64,000 nucleotides of DNA from Oreohelix idahoensis (GCA_024509875.1 JAMPIV010013732.1:62001-126000), one strand, 5' to 3'; numbered from the stretch's first letter, positions 1 through 9,901 are shown. Notes: generated by a model from the sequence alone, not told the origin. Program-made: numbers and translations.

Positions 1-134
1 CTCTGGGAAGGTTAAGGCGGCCGGCGTGATGCTGACCACATCACCCCTAGTGTGCCGATGGTCAAGAAAATATGGGTCTAACACCGTATTCCCAATATGC
101 CTAAATGGGCGTGTAGCGGGATCCTTTACCTTTA
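1..134 (+). repeat. SINE 3' part (cut by window start)
   Basis: The window opens inside the 3' body of the tRNA-derived SINE seen complete at 1607-1872. Both share CTCTGGGAAG, GCGGCCGGCGTGATGCTGAC and a terminal GGGATCCTTTACCTTTAA-like end. Confidence 0.85.
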
Positions 135-885
135 ATTTACGTGTCAATGTATGTTATGGAGAATAAAGATTCAGATATGTATGTGCAGTGTGGCCGTGCG
201 TAAGTGTCAAGCTACTCAAATGCCAGCGTCCACAACACAAAAGCTACTCAACAAAGGAACGGCCACTCTATCATCATCATTATCATCACGACCAACATCA
301 ATAAAGACTACGGTTACCTAAGTGTCAGAAACAAATGAAGGACTTGTCACATATCAATGTTGGGCACGCGAGCAGGTCATTGAGTACGCCACGTCAAATC
401 TGTTACCTTCTTTAATCTTAACAGATAATTCATTTTCGCATCTGCCCGAGAAGAAGCGACAGTTCAAAGATTTTCAGTTAATTCATATCATCATCCCCCC
501 ACACACAGCGGCGACAGGAAGACACGTGCACTATTTGTTTATAGTTTTACTTGTTTCTAAGCAGCCTCTAACGGCTGAGTACATAAACATATTTTAACTA
601 CAATGAGTTTTTAATGTTTTACAGCCCTTACATGTTTAACTTGTCGCTATAACCAGAAACATATCCATCTTCAAAGTCACATTAAGCTATCATTACCGCT
701 AAACATGTCTTCCCTTCTTATAAAAAAGAGATTTGTCCGTTTGTTTGCTTCTGCTGTAATTTCCTCTCTCTTTAAGCCACAATATTCGTACTTGAAATAA
801 TGACCAGGAAAAATGTTTTCATTCCCTTAAATAGCTGTCTTTATTCATACACGTTTCTTGGAACAAAAAGACTTTAGCCCCATAT
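135..885. other. No recognised feature
   Basis: GOPC intron sequence. Short open frames here (for example 322-597) have no recognisable domain. I see no gene or repeat. Confidence 0.6.
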
Positions 886-1191
886 TCTTCTTCTTCTTCT
901 TCGTTCGCCCTGAAAAGGACGGTGGTTGCGTTGTGTCTGTTTACGCCTAAGCTGTGATATCTGCACCTTTCGGTCGACACATCCGACTTCAGCACGGCAT
1001 TTTTTAGGGACTGGGTTTGCCTTCCCATTGCGATCCACACTCGCTCAGCCAGACTGCACTGCTGCAGACTGTTTCCAGGACCACCACGTGGAGGTGGAGT
1101 GCGGTCTTGACCAGCTCTGATTCGCTGGTCCTGACGCAGGCAGTCAAGCTATGAGTCGCTGACTGCGTTCTCTATTGCTGCGTCTTTGGGT
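886..1191 (-). repeat. SINE-like retroposon with (GAA)n tail
   Basis: On the minus strand this ends in a GAA-repeat tail (plus strand (TTC)n at 886-902) and is flanked by CCCATAT on both sides (879-885 and 1192-1198), a likely 7-bp target duplication. The body carries a tRNA-unlike sequence. The frames crossing it are not credible genes. Confidence 0.6.
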
Positions 1192-1370
1192 CCCATATAA
1201 TTTTCATCTCAAGTGTCTCTGTCTTCTTTATTTCAAATAATTCAATTTTCTGTCATATTTACAATTGCAAACCTCTGATCAAATCTATTCTGTTTCCCCC
1301 CCCCCCAATGTAGTTAACCCCTGGCATCTCTCAAGAGATCAAGACAGAATAAGCCTACTGCAGCCTCTGG

Positions 1371-1994
1371 CAGCGCCGATTATTCATTAAGCCCACTAGA
1401 CATGGGTCTAGGGCCGCAGAGGGTCCCCCGCAAAAAAAAGCAACGGAGTCATAACGCACAGAGCTCTACAGCAACGGCACGTTAGTACGCTCGTGCTGGC
1501 AGGGCAATAGTCTCTGTACAACAGTTAGTTTATAACAACATGTAGGGGCTGTCACCAGCACTTCTTCTTGTTTTTTTTTTTTTTTTTTGGTTTACATATT
1601 ATTATAGGAGCCGCGGTAGCACAGTGGTTAGTGCACTGGCTTCCTAGCTCGGTGGTCCAAGGTTCGATCCCCAGTTGAGGTGGGATTTTTTTAGACCGCA
1701 AACGGCTCCGGGGTCGACCCAGTCTCATGAATTGGGTACCAGAAAAACTCTGGGAAGATCAAGGCGGCCGGCGTGATGCTGACCACATCACCCCTAGTGT
1801 GCAGATGGTCAAGAAAATACGGGCCTAACACCGTATTCTCAATGGGCATGTAACGGGATCCTTACCTTTACACATTATTATATATTAACAAAAACATTTA
1901 TCTGAAATCCATTAGTTATTTTTTTCTAGTTTTACCTTTTACAAGACTGAAAAGGGCCCCCAAAATATCTTAATAGCCTAGTAATCCGGCCCTG
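1371..1994. mobile_element. hAT-type non-autonomous element (MITE), carrying a nested SINE
   Basis: Outer ends are CAGCGCCGATTATTCATTAA and, inverted, CAGGGCCGGATTACTAGGC. They are diverged copies of the terminal inverted repeats of the hAT element at 56000-58418. The interior has no coding sequence and is interrupted by a SINE at 1607-1872. Flanking 8-mers do not clearly match, so the insertion is old or an end is slightly misplaced. Confidence 0.55.
1607..1872 (+). repeat. tRNA-derived SINE, full length
   Basis: The head has an A-box-like TAGCACAGTGGTTAGTGC (1617-1634) and a perfect B box GGTTCGATCCC (1661-1671), the RNA polymerase III internal promoter of tRNA-derived SINEs. An unrelated body follows, ending GGGATCCTTACCTTTA. 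A second copy of its 3' part opens the window at 1-134. It is a SINE rather than a tRNA gene because the anticodon arm does not fold and a long body follows. Confidence 0.85.
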
Positions 1995-2004
1995 CTGTCC
2001 GGCA

Positions 2005-2185
2005 ATTCGTACAAGGCGACTAATACAAGGTTGTTAATGGGGCTGGCAACTTCATCGTGTATAATTAATGGCCACAGAAACCACCGTTGTCAAAGCATGT
2101 GCCTGCAACGTGCAGACTTCCTGCAGGGAGACAAGCTGCAGTTTTGCCTCCGTGCTTCATAAGGAGCGCAAAGGAAACTGATGAA
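2005..2185 (+). repeat. Short interspersed repeat, GGGGCTGGCAAC family
   Basis: Shares the order AAGGT-GTTG-GGGGCTGGCAAC-CATGT-ACCAC, then CTTCCTGCAGGG and TCATAAGGAG, with copies at 4155-4345, 15490-15670 and 16610-16770, and with tandem units inside the LTRs at 37659-43716. Function unknown; probably an old SINE. The open frame 2087-2314 crosses it and is not credible. Confidence 0.6.
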
Positions 2186-2369
2186 ATCTATTGTACATCA
2201 ACTACTACTCTGCACACCCCTTATAGCGCTGCAGAAATCCAACTACGATGTTTGTTCCGGGCATCCAACATCCTGCAAGTGGACACTGAGTGGTGGCAAC
2301 TAAAACAGAACTAGCTTAGCCACACCGACCCCCTTCACAAGAGAAATTACAAATATCAGTTGGGAAAAT

Positions 2370-2575
2370 ATTAAACAAGTTCATCATTAACATAGTAAAA
2401 GAGGCTATAGACACACAATTAAATAAACAACAAGTAGGTTTTTGACATAGCAGATCTTTTACAGACTAGCCACACTGCACATAATGGGTGGCCATAACCT
2501 GAAACTGAGCTCACCACATTACACTGGATTTGTCGACTACGAAAAAGCGGCGTATATTATATGTGTCGGGCACAA
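2370..2575 (+). pseudogene. LINE reverse transcriptase remnant
   Basis: The plus-strand translation shows KEAIDTQLNKQQVGF followed by several stops and then GFVDYEKA. These resemble the QxGFR region and motif A of LINE reverse transcriptases. Stops interrupt it throughout. It abuts a second LINE fragment at 2576. Confidence 0.5.
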
Positions 2576-2940
2576 GTAGATTTCAGCTGCTATCGCGCAG
2601 TGGCTTCAAGCCTCGTTGGCTTTGCGCAGGTGGGTCAGTGTCTGTCCCCAGTCGTGGTGTGCTGAGGAACGACCGCAATAATTTATTTTCAACATAAGGG
2701 TTACTTTCACAATTGCCTCCGGCTGGCAGAATTGTGGATTTTAAAGCTGCAACCAACGTTCATTTTCTACATAAGACAACAGGAGGAGGAGACACTTGGG
2801 AGTCATGGCCCAGGTGGGCCCGCCCCCTTAGAGTGTAAAGGAGATTAAAGGGCCGAAACACTTGATCGAGGGGGGGCCACTTCTGATGATCAGATTGCAT
2901 CCTGTTGTATCGCTCTGTATAGAGTTTCCTATCATACTAT
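2576..2940 (+). mobile_element. 5'-truncated 3' UTR of the LINE family present at 49724-52345
   Basis: This is an inverted copy of the region downstream of the reverse transcriptase frame at 50199-52376. Shared blocks include ACTTTCACAATTGCCTCC, CTTGGGAGTCATG, GCCCGCCCCCTTAGAGTGT, GGCCGAAACACTTG, TTCTGATGATCAGATTGC and GAGTTTCCTATCAT. Only non-coding 3' sequence is present, as expected of a heavily 5'-truncated LINE insertion. This copy is not bordered by (TA)n. Confidence 0.8.
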
Positions 2941-3025
2941 CCCTAGGATAAATGAAACTGAAAGAGATGAAAAAACACATGGAGAAGGGAAGAGGAGTCA
3001 AGACTTATAATGGATTTAAAGAAAC

Positions 3026-3217
3026 ATGGCAAGGCTGGGCACGAACTTGTTGAAGTCCTATTCTCCACTGGAAGTAGAAGGTGCAAAAAGCATTCTTTTA
3101 AAAAGATATCCAAACAAATTTAATACAGATGAAACATGTATTATCTGGAGACCATTTCAAGACATGAGTTTTGAACTGAAATATGAAAGGTGTGTCATAA
3201 TAGGAATTATTAAATAA
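3026..3217 (+). pseudogene. Possible pogo/Tigger-type transposase remnant
   Basis: The short frame contains NKFNTDETCIIWRPFQDMSFE. This resembles the FNxDETGLFWKxLPDKT block around the first catalytic aspartate of pogo/Tigger/CENP-B-like DDE transposases, but the usual glycine after DET is missing. No terminal repeats or other transposase parts are seen nearby. Tentative. Confidence 0.35.
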
Positions 3218-4150
3218 AGAACAAACAAATAGGACGGAATATCCTAAATATGAAAGCAATTGTCATTAGCTGCAAATTGGAACATTTCAACATTTCAAAA
3301 CTAAGAATGGTGTAAGACTTGACTGTTAAATAGATGGTGCCACCTGAAAATGACATGCTTCACAGACAGACAACATTAAGTATTTTCTCATGGACAGCTT
3401 TATGTTTTACAGATCACATCTAGCTAAAAATAAATTTTCAATATCAAAGCTACAATGATCTTATCTGACAATCTCCCCAAATTACTTGCTGATATATTAA
3501 ATGCAACCAGCTAAATTAAAAAATTAGGAATATTTGGAAACAAGCCCAGTTTCAGGAGAACAAGGCAGAAGTCTCATTCCAGTGAATTGAATACACAAAC
3601 TTCATGCTATCACCTTCTGTATTGTCTTAAGTCAAATGCACAAAACAACACCTACAAATTACACCACTAGCCAGTCAGTCAGTTATCATTATCCCGGATC
3701 GTCTCTTTCAGCGACGTGGTTGAAGTTGCTTCTGATGTATCAGCATCATCACCACAAGTGATGTCAGTCACATTCATCTACAGGCTGTACCATTTTTATT
3801 TGTTTTTAAAATGTATTTTACTTAGTTCTCACATTCTTTTGTTTTCATTTAATTTATCCCTGGCGAAGACCTTGTGGCCATAACATAGTACACTTTCTTT
3901 GGCCTTTGTCATAGTAAGACACATTATCTTTTCTTGTTTTCCCCGTCCTAGTAAGACATATTACTTAGATTTGTTTTCCCCATCCTCTATTACAAATGAC
4001 GAGACAGACAGTCAAGACATGCAAAGAACTTGATTGCAGTGATGCACAGAGGATTACAGTTACATGAAAACAAAATTTTGAGGGTAACTCCAAATCAAAT
4101 GAGACAGATGTGTAGCTTGAACGGATATTTTTTGTCTGTGCTATATAATG
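3218..4150. other. No recognised feature
   Basis: AT-rich GOPC intron sequence with no credible gene and no repeat that I can link to others. Confidence 0.6.
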
Positions 4151-4154
4151 CCCC

Positions 4155-4345
4155 AACCCTCAGGCATATTATATAAGGTGACTAATGTGAGGTTGTGCAT
4201 GGGGCTGGCAACCTCATCATGTAAAACTGCCAAGGAAACCACTATCGCAAGAAAATGTGAATGTTTTGGGCAGGCTTCCTGCAAGGGGACCAGCTACAGG
4301 GGTGGCTCCATACTCCATAAGAAGTGAAAAAGTAAAATGATGACT
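4155..4345 (+). repeat. Short interspersed repeat, GGGGCTGGCAAC family
   Basis: Closest full example of this family: GAGGTTGTGCATGGGGCTGG, then CATCATGTAAAAC, AACCACTATCGCAAG, CAGGCTTCCTGCAAGGGGAC and CTCCATAAGAAG. It lines up with 2005-2185 and with the repeat units in the LTRs at 38017-38420. Confidence 0.65.
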
Positions 4346-4788
4346 GTTGGGAGTTACTTTGCGTTGCTGTAAATGCAGTTATATTGTATGTTGTGTGAGC
4401 AACGCAGCGTTCCCCAATCTACTTCATACAATGTATGATGGCAAGCATAGAGACCGGCGTTGTGACAAGTTCACAAATAGTGTGGAAGGGTTTTAGCGAA
4501 GCGTGTGCAAAAAGAGAGAGAGATTGGCTGTGAAGATGTGTACCTGCATGTGCGTGTGTGGCCCATAAAATATATTCATGTGTACAACATTTATTATCTT
4601 GAAAGTATGCAACTGTAACACATATATTGTGGACCAGTCAATTTCATATTTCATTATTGAAAGGATTGTATAAGTTTCATATATATGGGTGACGATCTTA
4701 AAGATCACAAGCAGTGTGAAAGCATGAGTCATTATTATTAATCCTGATTGTGTCTTAATTGCCTGACCACATCAATGGATCTATTGTG
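4346..4788. other. No recognised feature
   Basis: AT-rich intron sequence without recognisable content. Confidence 0.55.
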
Positions 4789-5158
4789 AAGTTATTTTTT
4801 TTTTTCGTACGCCCGCTAATACTCGAGGCGAAATCTCAGGTTATTTCTTTTTATGTCTAACCTGACATTGATTTTTACGTGAGTATCCTATTTTCTTGTA
4901 CAGAGACAAGTGTCCCTCACCATTCAGGCAGATACTCGCCGTTTTCGGAGGTACCCATTAGAGCTGGGTTGGCTCAGGAGCCGCCAGTCCCTGGTCGACG
5001 ACACTCCTTCAAATGTCCTCGCCAGGTCTCGAGTTAATCCAGTCCAAATCCTGGTCGACAAAAAATCCTCAAATGCCGTCGCCCGGGTTTGATCCTGAAT
5101 CACCCGGTCGCCAGAGCGGTGTTGTAACCACTACGCTAGCGCGGCTCCCTGTGAAGTT
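4789..5158 (-). repeat. tRNA-derived SINE (second family)
   Basis: Read on the minus strand, it starts GGGAGCCGCGCTAGCG with A-box-like TAGCGTAGTGGTTACAAC and B-box-like GATCAAACCC. A body follows with repeated CTGGTCGAC motifs, and then a T-rich run at 4797-4806. A diverged relative lies at 5385-5660 in the same orientation. Confidence 0.7.
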
Positions 5159-5384
5159 ATTAATGTTCATTAAAGTTTATGAACCGTCACTCGGCAGTTA
5201 TTACTTTCTTTAAAGAAACTGATGTATGAACGAAAGGAAACTAATACTTGTTTGCAAGGCACGTAAAGAACCCTGGACATTAACTTTCGTATGAATATTG
5301 GATATTTATAAAACAAGCCTGCAAAAGCTACAAGCGAAACATAATCTCACAACAATGACATTATGCTCCTAAGTCCTGACATTT

Positions 5385-5660
5385 TTTTTTTCTCTAACCA
5401 GTGGCACTCGAGCTTTCCAGCTCCTTTGGCCCAATGACATGTCATTGCGAGGCTGAAGGTCAGTGGACTTTCCTTCCAACCCGGTCAGGAGCTTCGCTCC
5501 TTCCCATCCACACGGGATTTATGTGCAGGAGCCGTTCAGGTTATTCAGTCAAATTTCCGGTCGTAAACATTCCTTCAAACGCTGACGCCCGGGTTTGAAC
5601 CATGAAAACCTGGTCGCCAGTACAACGCCATAGCCATTACACCAGCGCGAGTCCTGACAT
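5385..5660 (-). repeat. tRNA-derived SINE, related to 4789-5158
   Basis: The minus strand begins ACTCGCGCTGGTGTAATGGC with a B-box-like GGTTCAAACCC (plus strand GGGTTTGAACC at 5591-5601). The AT-rich stretch to 6052 holds no further recognised feature apart from a short (TA)n(CA)n microsatellite at 5997-6021. Confidence 0.65.
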
Positions 5661-6052
5661 TAAAGAGTCTGATAATGATATTAGTGAAAACTAGTCTTCA
5701 AAATTTTATTTTAAAAAATAGCAGATTTTTAATGATTAGATTATTTTACTCTTTTACTTAACCCTTCAGCTCCCCAAGGAGCATAGGCACTAAAGAAATG
5801 TATGCCAACCCCTTCTGTCCCATGCCATCATTCAGAAAAAGATTTTACGTGGAAAATGACATCTAAAGAAACAAATTTTGAATATGAGATTTTTCCAGCA
5901 CCTTTATTTTCTTCTCAAACACTGATTGTATCAGTAATCAAGAGACAGTAATGTTTGGCAATAAATGTGCCAGCAATAATGCAAAAGAAACTTACACACA
6001 TATATATATACACACACACACAATATTCTGAATTCAACCAAGCAAACTATAC

Positions 6053-6228
6053 CTGCCAGCAAGTTCCTTATCCAGATACTTGGCAGCCAGTCTCGCTCCA
6101 TACACCTCACTTTGTAATGCAAGTATGTACTGTCTTAATTCATAGTTGTCTTTGGCAAACATCTTTGCCTCAGCCTCAAGTCTGGCCAATTCCTGAGCTG
6201 TCTGTTGTCGGCTAAAGAGTTCAGCCTC
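6053..6228 (-). CDS. GOPC: GOPC coiled-coil exon (third visible coding exon)
   Basis: Encodes 58 residues plus two bases, starting EAELFSRQQTAQELARLEAE. The run LQSEVYGARLAAKYLDKELAG is nearly identical to the second coiled coil of vertebrate GOPC, its most conserved N-terminal block. The acceptor is TTTTCCAG (phase 0) and the donor is GTATAG at 6047-6052, a usable but weaker donor. The peptide between exon 2 and this block is about eight residues shorter than in vertebrates. Vertebrates have an alternatively spliced insert near here, so a small extra exon could exist, but I do not see one in 6229-9736. The next exon should continue the coiled coil and reach the PDZ domain; it is not in the window. 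Confidence 0.94.
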
Positions 6229-6389
6229 CTGGAAAATGGTAAGTTTTTATTATAATTTATTTCATTCTTTGATCCCATGTGATGTAATAGTCAAAGTACA
6301 TACAAACTCTTATTTTTTGCATAGAGTTTATTGTTTCAATTTATTCTCTACATAAAATGTAGAAAATTTAAGGTGAAACATTTTTCAAA

Positions 6390-6402
6390 CCATCAAAGCC
6401 AT
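6390..6402. repeat. Target-site duplication of the RTE LINE (3' side)
   Basis: CCATCAAAGCCAT. An identical 13-mer lies at 9576-9588. Confidence 0.95.
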
Positions 6403-9400
6403 ACTTACTTACTTACTTAGTCGTTCCCCTTCTACCGTGAGGTGTAGAGGTTTGGAAGAGAGAGCGCCAGACCATTCTATCAGCTGTCTTCTTCCTGGCC
6501 TGGTTCCATTCTAGTCCTCGGTCCTTCAAAGATTGTCTAATGTTGTCCTCCCAGCGAACTCTGGGTCGTCCTGGAGGTCTGGATCCCTGGCTCTTTGTTT
6601 CCCATGCTTGTCGTGGTAGCCGATCTTCTCCCATTCTGCAGACATGGCCAAACCATCTTAGTTGGGACTGTTCTATTTGGGTCTGCAGCGGATGGGATTT
6701 CAGGCCTTGACGTATCGTCTGGTTGCGGACCATGTCTCTTCTTGTTACTTCAACCACTTTCCTCAGATACCTCATTTCTGAGGTTTGGATCTGGCTTTTG
6801 TGGGTTGTAGTCATTGCCCACGACTCGCATCCATATGTCAAAACTGGGACATAGGTGGAGCGGTATACAGCCATCTTCGTTTTCTTACCAACCTCTTTCT
6901 TGCTGAGGAATCCACGATTTATGGCCTGAAAAAGTCTCCCAGCCGCTGCTTTTCGAATGGCCAACTCTTCTTTGATACCTCCCTTTCGGTCTATAATAGC
7001 TCCGAGATATTTAAAGTGGTCGACCTGCTCCAGGACCTGTTCTCCCAACTTAATCTGATGTTTTCTTTCTTCTCGTGATATCACCATGGATTTTGTTTTA
7101 GAGCTGCTTATGACCATCCCTCTCTTCTCCAGCTCTTCCTTCCAGACTTGCAAGTTGGATTGGAGATGTGCCTCTGATTTAGCAATCAGGGCAACATCAT
7201 CAGCAAATGCCAGCTCCGAAATATAGACCTGTCTCATCTTCCAGTACCCCACTGAATACTTTCTTGTTCTCTCCTTACATGCCTTGATGACATCGTCCAT
7301 GAGGAGTATGAAAAGATAAGGTGACAGGATATCACCTTGTCTTACACCAGTGGTGGTCCTGAACTCTTCTGACTTATGGTTTGCTGTCCTCACATAATTT
7401 CTGCAAGACTTGTAGAAGCTCTGTATAGCATGAATCAGAGGTGCTGGAATATTCTTCCTTGCCAAACAGTCCCAAAGTTTGCTCCAGGGGACTCTGTCAA
7501 ACGCCTTTTCCAGATCTATGAAACAAAGATGGATCTCACTCTTATACTCAAGGGCCTTTTCACTCAACTGTCTGAGTGTGAAGATTAGGTCTTGAGTACT
7601 TCGGTTTGCTCGGAATCCGCACTGGACCTCATCCAATTGTGGCTCAGCTAGGCGTCGGAGTCTCTGCTCTAGGATTCTAGAGTAGATTTTACCAGGGACA
7701 CTGAGAAGGGATATGCCTCTATGGTTTCCACATTGTCGATTGTCACCCTTTTTGAAAATTGGTGTTATGATGGCAATCTCCCAATCCTTTGGTATGGTCT
7801 TGTTGCACCATGCTGCCTGTAGGACCTTTAAGAGTAACAGGTCGCCTGATGCTCCCATGTACTTAACCATTTCTGGTGTTATACCATCATGCCCTGCTGC
7901 TTTGCCCATCTTGATTTTCTCTAGTGCTGCCCTCAGTTCTTCCATCTTTATGTCATCTTCACCATCATTGGTTTTCTCTTCTGTGCTAGTGGTTATCATT
8001 TCTGTTGCTTCACCATGCTCACCATCCAGGAGTTCTGAGAAATATTCTTTCCATCTTTCCATTACTTCCTTCGGGGCAGTAAGCAATTTGCCTTGCTTGT
8101 CCTTTATAAATTTGAGAGGGCATTGTTTTTCCTTCCTCATGTTCTTTAGGGTCTTATAGAACAATTTCTGGTTTTCTTGTGCATCTTTTTCTAGCTTTTC
8201 TCCAAATTCTTCCCAGGACTTCTGTTTTGCTGCTAGCACTTTGTTCTTTGCTTCTGTTCTGAGTATCACATATTCTCTATATTTTTCCATTTGTCCTGTT
8301 GTGTTTTTAGCTCCTAAGTATTGTTTCCATGCCATTTTCTTCTCTCTTATTTTCTCTTTGACTTCCTCTGTCCACCAAGGTGTCCTCTTTCTCTGGTTCC
8401 CAAGTCGGACTTCACCGCATGCTTCTGCAGCAGCTGTCTTTATGATATCCTTGAATTTATTCCAGAGGGTTTCCAAGTCATCAGGTCGTTCTTCTGTGTT
8501 GCTCACTGCTGTAGCAATAAGCCCCTGATATCTGGTCTTAATTTCTGGCTCTCTCAGCTTGTAGGTCCTAATGCTCATTTCTCCTGCTCGTTTACTTGGT
8601 TTCTTGCGTGATGTTGGGCAGTTCCTAGGCTGAGCAACTCTTTCAGTTGTTCGTTTGATTGTTAGCAGGTAGTGATCACTTCCAATCTCTGGCCCCCTCC
8701 AGACTCTTGCATCTCGGACATATCTGAATGAGCTTCTCCGAACAATGGCATAGTCGATCACTGACTTCTCATTCTTGGTTGGTTCACATCTAGTGTATGC
8801 ATGTATGCGCTTATGAGGGAACTTTGTGTTTGTAATGATCAGATTCTGCTCACTGCAGAATCTAAGGAGTCGCTTTCCATTGTCATTGAGAGTATCTTCT
8901 CCATATCTTCCGATAACGCCACCCCATCTAGCATGGTCATTTCCAACTCTGGCATTAAAATCTCCGAGCATGATAACTTCATCTAGGCAGTCATCCACTG
9001 TCCTTTGAAGCAGCTCGAAGAATTCCTCCTTGACCTCTGCTCTCTCATCCTCATTTGGCCCATACACTATGACCAGGTTGACTATGGTTTCTCCTTCTTT
9101 TAGTTTTACAACCATAATGCGCTCCGAGACAAAGTTCCATCCCTTGATACTATCTTTTTGATTTTGGGCCACAATGCAACCCACGCCCCCTTTAGCTCTT
9201 TCAGATATGGGTACACCACTGTAGAGCAACGTGTTGCCATCGAGATCCATGACTCCTTGTCCTTTTTTCTTCGTTTCCGTTATAGCCAGGATTTCTAGTT
9301 TTGCTTTCCTCATCTCTTCCACCAGCTCCTCTTCCTTCCCATTTATACTTCTTGTGTTCCAAGTTCCATAAGTCGTAGTCCGTAGTCCGTTCCAGTTCGT

Positions 9401-9575
9401 CGCCTTTAGAATCAGTCCGGTTTTCTCTCTTGTATTTCTCGTAATCATAGTTTAAGACAAACAGGTGATTGGCCTGTTGTGCCTTTGCATGGTGGAGGGG
9501 CTGCCTCCTTACGGCCTCCATGCAGGCCGCCCTCCTCCTTTTTCATCCGGGCTTGGGACCGGCATGGGCGGAGTT
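6403..9575 (-). mobile_element. Full-length RTE-type LINE inserted in a GOPC intron
   Basis: A complete 3,173-bp non-LTR retrotransposon. Its ends are fixed by a perfect 13-bp target duplication (6390-6402 and 9576-9588). On the minus strand it has about 127 bp of 5' UTR, one intact 1,011-residue frame, and a 3' end made only of a (TAAG)n tail. The stop codon lies within that tail. A 3'-truncated second copy (32871-35067) shares the same 5' end. A 46-bp 3' stub lies at 45231-45276. The intact frame and perfect duplication indicate a young insertion. Confidence 0.95.
6413..9448 (-). CDS. RTE LINE polyprotein: AP-type endonuclease plus reverse transcriptase
   Basis: A single 1,011-residue frame, normal length for RTE-clade LINEs. 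Residues ~25-270 are an apurinic-type endonuclease: TWNTRSI, AITETKKKGQG, VIMLGDFNARVG, SVIDYAIV and the terminal GSDHYLL histidine motif. Residues ~500-790 are the reverse transcriptase: GKAAGHDGITPEM, CGNHRGISLLSV, CGFRANRSTQDL, FIDLEKAFDRV (motif A), GVRQGDILSPYLF (motif B) and AFADDVALI (motif C catalytic aspartates). The C-terminus has LRWFGHVCRM and RPPGRPRVRWEDN, typical of this LINE group. No stop or frameshift is seen, so the protein may be functional. The ATG at 9446-9448 is the first in frame. Plus-strand frames over the same interval are shadows. Confidence 0.95.
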   Translation of the reverse strand: MITRNTREKTGLILKATNWNGLRTTTYGTWNTRSINGKEEELVEEMRKAKLEILAITETKKKGQGVMDLDGNTLLYSGVPISERAKGGVGCIVAQNQKDSIKGWNFVSERIMVVKLKEGETIVNLVIVYGPNEDERAEVKEEFFELLQRTVDDCLDEVIMLGDFNARVGNDHARWGGVIGRYGEDTLNDNGKRLLRFCSEQNLIITNTKFPHKRIHAYTRCEPTKNEKSVIDYAIVRRSSFRYVRDARVWRGPEIGSDHYLLTIKRTTERVAQPRNCPTSRKKPSKRAGEMSIRTYKLREPEIKTRYQGLIATAVSNTEERPDDLETLWNKFKDIIKTAAAEACGEVRLGNQRKRTPWWTEEVKEKIREKKMAWKQYLGAKNTTGQMEKYREYVILRTEAKNKVLAAKQKSWEEFGEKLEKDAQENQKLFYKTLKNMRKEKQCPLKFIKDKQGKLLTAPKEVMERWKEYFSELLDGEHGEATEMITTSTEEKTNDGEDDIKMEELRAALEKIKMGKAAGHDGITPEMVKYMGASGDLLLLKVLQAAWCNKTIPKDWEIAIITPIFKKGDNRQCGNHRGISLLSVPGKIYSRILEQRLRRLAEPQLDEVQCGFRANRSTQDLIFTLRQLSEKALEYKSEIHLCFIDLEKAFDRVPWSKLWDCLARKNIPAPLIHAIQSFYKSCRNYVRTANHKSEEFRTTTGVRQGDILSPYLFILLMDDVIKACKERTRKYSVGYWKMRQVYISELAFADDVALIAKSEAHLQSNLQVWKEELEKRGMVISSSKTKSMVISREERKHQIKLGEQVLEQVDHFKYLGAIIDRKGGIKEELAIRKAAAGRLFQAINRGFLSKKEVGKKTKMAVYRSTYVPVLTYGCESWAMTTTHKSQIQTSEMRYLRKVVEVTRRDMVRNQTIRQGLKSHPLQTQIEQSQLRWFGHVCRMGEDRLPRQAWETKSQGSRPPGRPRVRWEDNIRQSLKDRGLEWNQARKKTADRMVWRSLFQTSTPHGRRGTTK

Positions 9576-9588
9576 CCATCAAAGCCAT
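9576..9588. repeat. Target-site duplication of the RTE LINE (5' side)
   Basis: CCATCAAAGCCAT, identical to 6390-6402. Confidence 0.95.
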
Positions 9589-9736
9589 GCCAAAGATAAA
9601 TACGTTTTCTTTTACCCACTTGAAAAGTTCATGAATAAAAGTGAAAAGAAAAACATGTATGGGTTCATTTTCAAACAATCTGCTCAAAATGACCTATTTA
9701 TTTCCCAAATCATTAAACTAAAAAATGCAAGCTCAC

Positions 9737-9901
9737 CAATTTCTTTTTAATTTCCTGTGAGTCAACTTCCAAGCCCCTAAGCTCATGCACCTCTAGCTGT
9801 GAGGAATGGAGTTGAAGTAGAAGTGTATGCAGCTCCTTTTCAACAACAGACTTGCCTGCCTGAAGTTCAATCCTGTCTGATCTCATATCCAACAGTTGAG
9901 C
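9737..9901 (-). CDS. GOPC: GOPC coding exon 2 (coiled coil start)
   Basis: Encodes 55 residues starting AQLLDMRSDRIELQ and ending QEIKKKL. The piece VVEKELHTLLLQLHSSQLEVHE corresponds to the first coiled-coil segment of GOPC, where vertebrate proteins read [20 protein letters not shown]. The acceptor is a pyrimidine-rich stretch ending in CATAG just above 9901. The donor is GTGAGC (plus strand GCTCAC at 9731-9736). The exon is exactly 165 bases and keeps phase 0 at both ends. It begins where the exon 1 peptide stops in the known family alignment. It lies 161 bp from the 5' end of the inserted RTE LINE. Confidence 0.93.

Noticed and set aside
819..1120. Opposing small frames near 819-1120
   Set aside because: They lie in a (GAA)n-tailed retroposon and show no domain.
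1607..1680. tRNA gene
   Set aside because: A and B boxes are present but the arms do not fold and a SINE body follows. The same holds for 35565-35640 and 58730-58930.
6595..9008. Plus-strand frames opposite the RTE LINE (for example 7713-8159, 8241-8528)
   Set aside because: They are shadows of the minus-strand polyprotein; the same shadows reappear over the second copy at 33397-34509.
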